From assembly GCA_035638575.1 (NCBI GenBank), contig DASQZT010000144.1, positions 14,054 through 78,053 of the forward strand: a stretch of DNA of 64,000 nucleotides, read 5' to 3'. Position numbers and translations under genes: made by a program. This stretch comes from DASQZT01 sp035638575 (lineage in GTDB: Bacteria; Acidobacteriota; Terriglobia; Bryobacterales; Bryobacteraceae). Of the stretch, positions 60,182-64,000 are shown one piece after another (positions within the stretch are counted from its first letter, which is position 1; every line of letters starts with the position of its first letter). The notes below the pieces were generated by a model, which had not been told where the DNA came from, made no database searches, and saw only the letters and a program-made list of their open reading frames with translations.

Positions 60182-61612
60182 ATGGACCGCGTCAATGGTC
60201 GTGCCGAACGCGAAGATGATCCCCTCTATGATTTTCTCCGGACAGATGACCGAGGCGCCATACCGCAAGGTTTCCATCTACGCATCGACCCAACCACTTT
60301 GGCCAACGTTATCATTGGGCTCGAACATCCCGTAAAGTTTCACGTGCGGGCTAACGACTTCTGCCTCGCTCTCTCCGAGGTGAAGCGGGTTGTTCCTTTG
60401 GCGGTCTGGCAGAATGTCCTAGCGAAGCTGGCCCCCTATGCTTCGGTTAGTGTCATGGGCGGACCAGTTTGGCAGCCGCACGTCTTGATCCACGGCGGAC
60501 TCGCGATTCGAAACCATCATCGGGTTCTGGCGCTCGATCTTGATTCAGGAACCTCACAGAGCGGGCTTGATCCACGCCAGATTGCCGCCGATCTAGCCAT
60601 CGTGCTGAAAGGAGCACACGATCCTATCGACGATGCTCATCTAATCCACCACGGACAAACGGGTGTTGAAGTGTTCCAGAACGTGCCGACTCCCTTTCAG
60701 CCAGTCGGACAAACGCTGCTGTTTGTGAATAACCGCAGGTTGCTCCGGGACCTTTCGGTGCTGGGCCAGTGGGAACGTTGGGGTGGGCGCTCCGAAACCC
60801 ATTACCAGAGTCTTGCGTTTCGCATATTCAGCGACACCGTCTGCGCCTACCAGTTGTATCGTCATACTGATCAGGCGGATTTTCTGTTGGAGGACTACTC
60901 CGTCGCGGTCCTGGACCTCGAAGCACCTGGTGAACCCTTGCGAATTTCCGAATGCTTGCAGTCCAGCTATTCAATCGATGATGCAGTTGCCGAACAAATA
61001 GACGAGGTACTGCAATCCTGTACGCCGCCCGATATAGCCTTCGATTTGAGGACAGCCATGCTCTCAATCGATAACGAATGGAGTTGGCGCAACGATGTCC
61101 GTGATCACCTGAACGTCTTGCCGCCGCTATTTGCAAAAGAACCTCGTCAGGTCGTATCGTTCGAAACGGAAGATTTCAAGTGCGTAGCGGCAGAAGCGCA
61201 TCAGCAAAAACATCTGGGAGCCTGGGCCTACTATTTTTCGAAATCCGACACGCCTATTCGCGACCTGGCGCGGTCCGTGCTGGGTGCGAAGGCCGCCAAG
61301 GCCGTAATTGCAGAACCCAACAGATCGTTGCGGAAGTATCGCTTTCGGCGGTTTAGCACATCCACGCCGCCGGATGCCTCACTAGTCTACCGAGACCCGT
61401 GGGACAAGAGCGCGTTCGGCATTCGTATCGCCGGGCTCCCAGAAGCCCACGGAATAGCTCACTCCGTGTGCCGGACGACCTCCATGGATGTCGAGATGGT
61501 GATTCCGCATGTCGGCCTCCACCAGCATTATTCTCCCAGTGGTAGGTGCCGTCAAGGAAATGCCCGATGGTTTGGATTGGCGTCTCGAGCCGCGAATCTA
61601 AGAAAGCGCTGA
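60182..61612 (+). CDS. Unrecognised 476-residue protein in an accessory patch
   Basis: Starts at an ATG with GAGGA just upstream. Soluble, no signal or membrane helix. Sequence landmarks include GFHLRIDPTTLANVIIGLEH, FCLALSEVKRVVPLAVWQNV, GGPVWQPHVLIHGGLAIRNH and HHGQTGVEVFQNVPTPFQPV. No catalytic motif is identified, though two HxG-type segments recur in the N-terminal half. Composition is less GC-rich than the ABC gene before it. Lies opposite a DUF262/HNH fragment, so an accessory or defence-related role is conceivable, without evidence. Confidence 0.6.
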   Translation: MDRVNGRAEREDDPLYDFLRTDDRGAIPQGFHLRIDPTTLANVIIGLEHPVKFHVRANDFCLALSEVKRVVPLAVWQNVLAKLAPYASVSVMGGPVWQPHVLIHGGLAIRNHHRVLALDLDSGTSQSGLDPRQIAADLAIVLKGAHDPIDDAHLIHHGQTGVEVFQNVPTPFQPVGQTLLFVNNRRLLRDLSVLGQWERWGGRSETHYQSLAFRIFSDTVCAYQLYRHTDQADFLLEDYSVAVLDLEAPGEPLRISECLQSSYSIDDAVAEQIDEVLQSCTPPDIAFDLRTAMLSIDNEWSWRNDVRDHLNVLPPLFAKEPRQVVSFETEDFKCVAAEAHQQKHLGAWAYYFSKSDTPIRDLARSVLGAKAAKAVIAEPNRSLRKYRFRRFSTSTPPDASLVYRDPWDKSAFGIRIAGLPEAHGIAHSVCRTTSMDVEMVIPHVGLHQHYSPSGRCRQGNARWFGLASRAANLRKR

Positions 61613-62314
61613 TGCTTTGAGGTTACCTTAGCTATTGCTTTCAAGGTCGTTCCGTCGGATGGGGCGTGTTAACCAAGGTGATCAGACGTGACCCATCGAC
61701 CGTGAGTAGTGTTCAGGGATCGATGGCTGCTATACGTGGATAATGAGACGAAGCAGTGGATTCCGAACGCCAGTGCGCTGCCTAGTAGCAGTGCGTCCTG
61801 GCGATCGATTTACGATCACCGGCCTGGCCGGGACGTTCCTGAAAATTGGCGCGGCCAGTCTTTTAGTCCGGGCAGTGCTGGGCTTGGGGGCTATGCTTCT
61901 CCTCGGTGTGATTTTCGGAATCATGTATTTGGTGAGGTGAACGCCTTCTCGCCGCCCCATTTCGGTTCAGTGGGATTTCTTGGACGGCGGCCCTCTTTCG
62001 GCCGGTGAGCGAGCCCGCGCTGATTCCGCTCGTCCCGCCCTGATCTGCGCCCCTCCGGCTTTCGCTGAGCCTCCCCCTTCAATTTCGCGCTGGCGGTTGA
62101 TTGTGCCGGTTCTACTGCCTTCGTGGCTTCAGGTCGGCCTCACTTCCTTATTGCAGAGCTTCAGCACCACACGGAAGTAGCCGTTCACCGGCAACAAAGG
62201 CAACGGTCGTGCGAAGCCCTTTCAAAGAAGAGAAACACGAAGAGAGGTCTCTGGAAAACCGTTGCCACCGTTGCCTGTTGTGGGCCGCCGTTGTGTTCGT
62301 CGGCACTGTGCGGG
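61613..62314. other. Intergenic region with one possible small membrane ORF
   Basis: About 700 bases between the unknown gene and the DUF262/HNH fragment. A 65-codon frame at 61743-61940 (+) ends in a convincing hydrophobic helix (GLGAMLLLGVIFGIMYLVR) but lacks a clear ribosome site. Other frames look spurious. No repeat or tRNA is seen. Confidence 0.4.
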
Positions 62315-63868
62315 CTATTCCGCAAAACCGTTCGCACGCGGCGTCAGCGCAACACTCGGATCTTGGGCTGCGATGCTCGGTGTCAAATCGTCGGCGGCGA
62401 CCTGGCGGGGCGGCCAGAATGAGCGCCCGATGGTACGCGCCTGCTCCGCTGTCACTGAACTCCGCATTCCCTCCTCTGTGATGCTCCAGTTGCGTTCTTG
62501 ATTGCAGGCCCAGCCCAGTCTCTTCAACAGCGATAGAGCGAAACCCACGCCTTGAGTCCGGTAGGCCAGGCCTTTTTGGGCGGCCACCGGTCGCATCCGT
62601 TCCTCAATATCCGCCTTTGGTACCTGCCGTTCGTGTTTCAGCAGGTCAAGAATCTCAGGCATCACATCGTCGCTCCGGATCTTGGTTCTCCTTCGCCGTC
62701 TCGCCCTTTGATTGACAATCGGTGAGCTCGCGTGACCATTAGCGTTTACGACCACCTGGGGCTCGTGCCAAACAACGTCGGGACTATGCAAAGCAGTGCT
62801 GACGAACTTCGCGCCCGACCGCTCCTTTTCGTCCTCTTGGAACTGCTTTGTCGAACCGTTGCTCTGCTTCGATGCTCTCCCAAGACTGTCCTCAGTCCGC
62901 GTCTGAGCGAAATCACCGAGTCCAGCGCCCTTGAGGGCATTGCAGCGGCGATGGGCCAGCTGGCCGTTGCTCTCCACCGTCTTTCCGCCCCGGCTGAATG
63001 CTTGGATGTGATCAACCACGCAGTCGTCAAAGTAATGAATTGGATTTGGACAAAGTCCGCAGGCATTAGAGGCTTCAAACAGCTTTTTCCTGAACTTGTA
63101 CGGAAAGTACCGTGGTTCGGTCCCCGCTTCGCTTAGGAGTTTCTGAACTTGTGACCTAAACCCGAACCATCGCAATCTGGTCGGCTCCCTCTTGGTCGTC
63201 CCCTGTCCGGATATGGCTGCCTTGATCGCTGAGTCGGTCAGCACATAAGAGATGTAAGCTTCACTTATCTGTTCCTGTGCAGCTTGCACCATGGCTGCAG
63301 GTTGCGCTATCAATGCCGACGACTGGATATCAAATGCAGCAATAGAAAACTTCGATTCCCATTGACCGCCGTCGGGCAGACCCTCATCCATCCGGTAAAC
63401 GCGACCAGAATGTGGTCCAAACACCGTGACAACATTCTGGATGGTGTTTAGAAATGTCGCCCGCAAAACGTCTACTTGGCCTGGCTCTCGTTCGCATTCG
63501 TCAGCGAAAGTCTTCATGGAGTCCGTCAGAAACTGCTTCAGCCGCCCCTTGTACTGATCAATGGCGCGAGAGAACGCCAGGAACCTTAAAATCATTTCCC
63601 GTTCGATAAATCTCGGTTCAGGCACCAACGTACCCTTTACTTTCCGCCAGTGGGGGTTTCGCTCCAAATCCCTCAGTAGTTCGCAAAACCGGCCCCGGAA
63701 CATGCAATTTCTGATTTCTTGTTCTTTGAGTGGCACGGCCCCGCGGTTGAGGCGCTCGAACATCTCGTAGCGCAGCGCAGTATTTTTGCCGGTATCAGCG
63801 ACAATTGTGCGAATCGTGCTGGACTCGACCTTCTGCTGCTGAGCGTCGGTAAGATCCTTAGTATTTGT
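62315..63868 (-). pseudogene. DUF262/HNH endonuclease protein, 5'-truncated
   Basis: The frame opens right after TAA (63869-63871) and reads KDLTDAQQQKVESS, RYEMFERLNRGAVPLKEQEI and RNCMFRGRF, the C-terminal part of a DUF262 (ParB/GmrS-like) domain whose DGQQR-containing N-terminus is missing. A long middle region follows, then an HNH nuclease (ACGLCPNP, CVVDHIQAFSRGG, NGQLAHRRCNALKG). A winged-helix-like tail comes last (MPEILDLLKHERQVPKADIE). Complete relatives act in modification-dependent restriction. An internal ATG at 63763 could make a 482-residue product, but without the NTPase-like motif it is probably inactive. Confidence 0.8.
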
Positions 63869-63883
63869 TTACCGTGCTGGCGA

Positions 63884-64000
63884 CTAACCGCGTGAGGCTT
63901 TGTCCCGGCGACGACGCAAAGGCGTGAGCATGTGGTTGACGTCCTCGATGGAGAAAGCGTCGGGGTCATAGTCGTCGCCAACCCAATCCTGGATTTCCTC
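63884..64000 (-). CDS. C-terminal tail of a pRiA4b ORF-3-like protein, 5' end outside window
   Basis: The 38 in-frame residues from the right edge include EEIQDWVGDDYDPDAFSIED and end RRRRDKASRG before TAG. The WxGxDYDPxAF.IEDVN pattern is, from memory, the usual C-terminus of plasmid pRiA4b ORF-3-like proteins, often found with mobile elements. It ends only 15 bases before the truncated DUF262 frame, so it abuts the break. Confidence 0.6.
   Translation of the reverse strand, partial: EEIQDWVGDDYDPDAFSIEDVNHMLTPLRRRRDKASRG

Noticed and set aside
1..64000. CRISPR arrays, rRNA or tRNA genes, prophage structural genes
   Set aside because: No regularly spaced direct repeats, RNA-gene signatures or capsid/tail-like products were found on either strand.

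Overview
The window looks like a chromosomal segment of an acidobacterium, most likely a Solibacter/Bryobacter relative. The base composition is high-GC. A TIGR03435-type protein (38560-39450), a PEP-CTERM protein, carboxypeptidase-regulatory-like secreted proteins, a DUF2934 protein and many small exported proteins all fit that group. This is inferred from gene families; no rRNA or tRNA gene is present to confirm it.

Left end (1-9720): a partial glycosyltransferase is followed by a chemoreceptor gene on the minus strand. The chemoreceptor has a CxxCH haem-type motif in its sensor and a zinc-binding CZB domain at its C-terminus. It is cut in two by an AT-richer integrated element (2284-8652). 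The element carries a large serine recombinase, a second smaller serine recombinase, a HUH/Rep-like protein, ribbon-helix-helix proteins, several small unknown genes and a non-coding region rich in inverted repeats. Both junctions can be read to the base. Joining the host flanks restores the receptor frame, and joining the element ends makes a near-perfect dyad centred on TT. The recombinase stop codon is completed by host DNA, so the circular form should encode a longer protein.

Centre (9779-38479), mostly minus strand: a DapA-like/esterase/PLP-decarboxylase operon; HrpB helicase with a TPR protein; an MFS exporter; two tandemly duplicated ~1065-residue Cys-containing multidomain beta-propeller proteins downstream of an MntP-like transporter; an ACS-type MFS transporter; a zinc metallopeptidase with a penicillin-binding protein; family-5 uracil-DNA glycosylase; lipoyl synthase; and an operon of ThiE with three APC amino-acid permeases.

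Right half (38560-60035): sugar and surface functions. These include an alpha/beta hydrolase, a PEP-CTERM protein made of two tandem repeats, a Tat-exported enolase-superfamily enzyme, a bicupin, a GH3 beta-glucosidase, a TMEM175 channel, and a beta-sandwich secreted protein. An M48-like protein lacks its catalytic Glu. A GRP-type sugar transporter is translationally coupled to a 29-residue membrane peptide, and an SSS symporter forms an operon with a small membrane protein and galactokinase. A CDP-alcohol phosphatidyltransferase, a YdcF protein and an MsbA-like ABC exporter follow.

Right end (60182-64000): a second accessory patch. It holds an unrecognised 476-residue protein, a 5'-truncated DUF262/HNH-endonuclease gene, and the C-terminal tail of a pRiA4b ORF-3-like protein abutting the truncation, which points to rearrangement.
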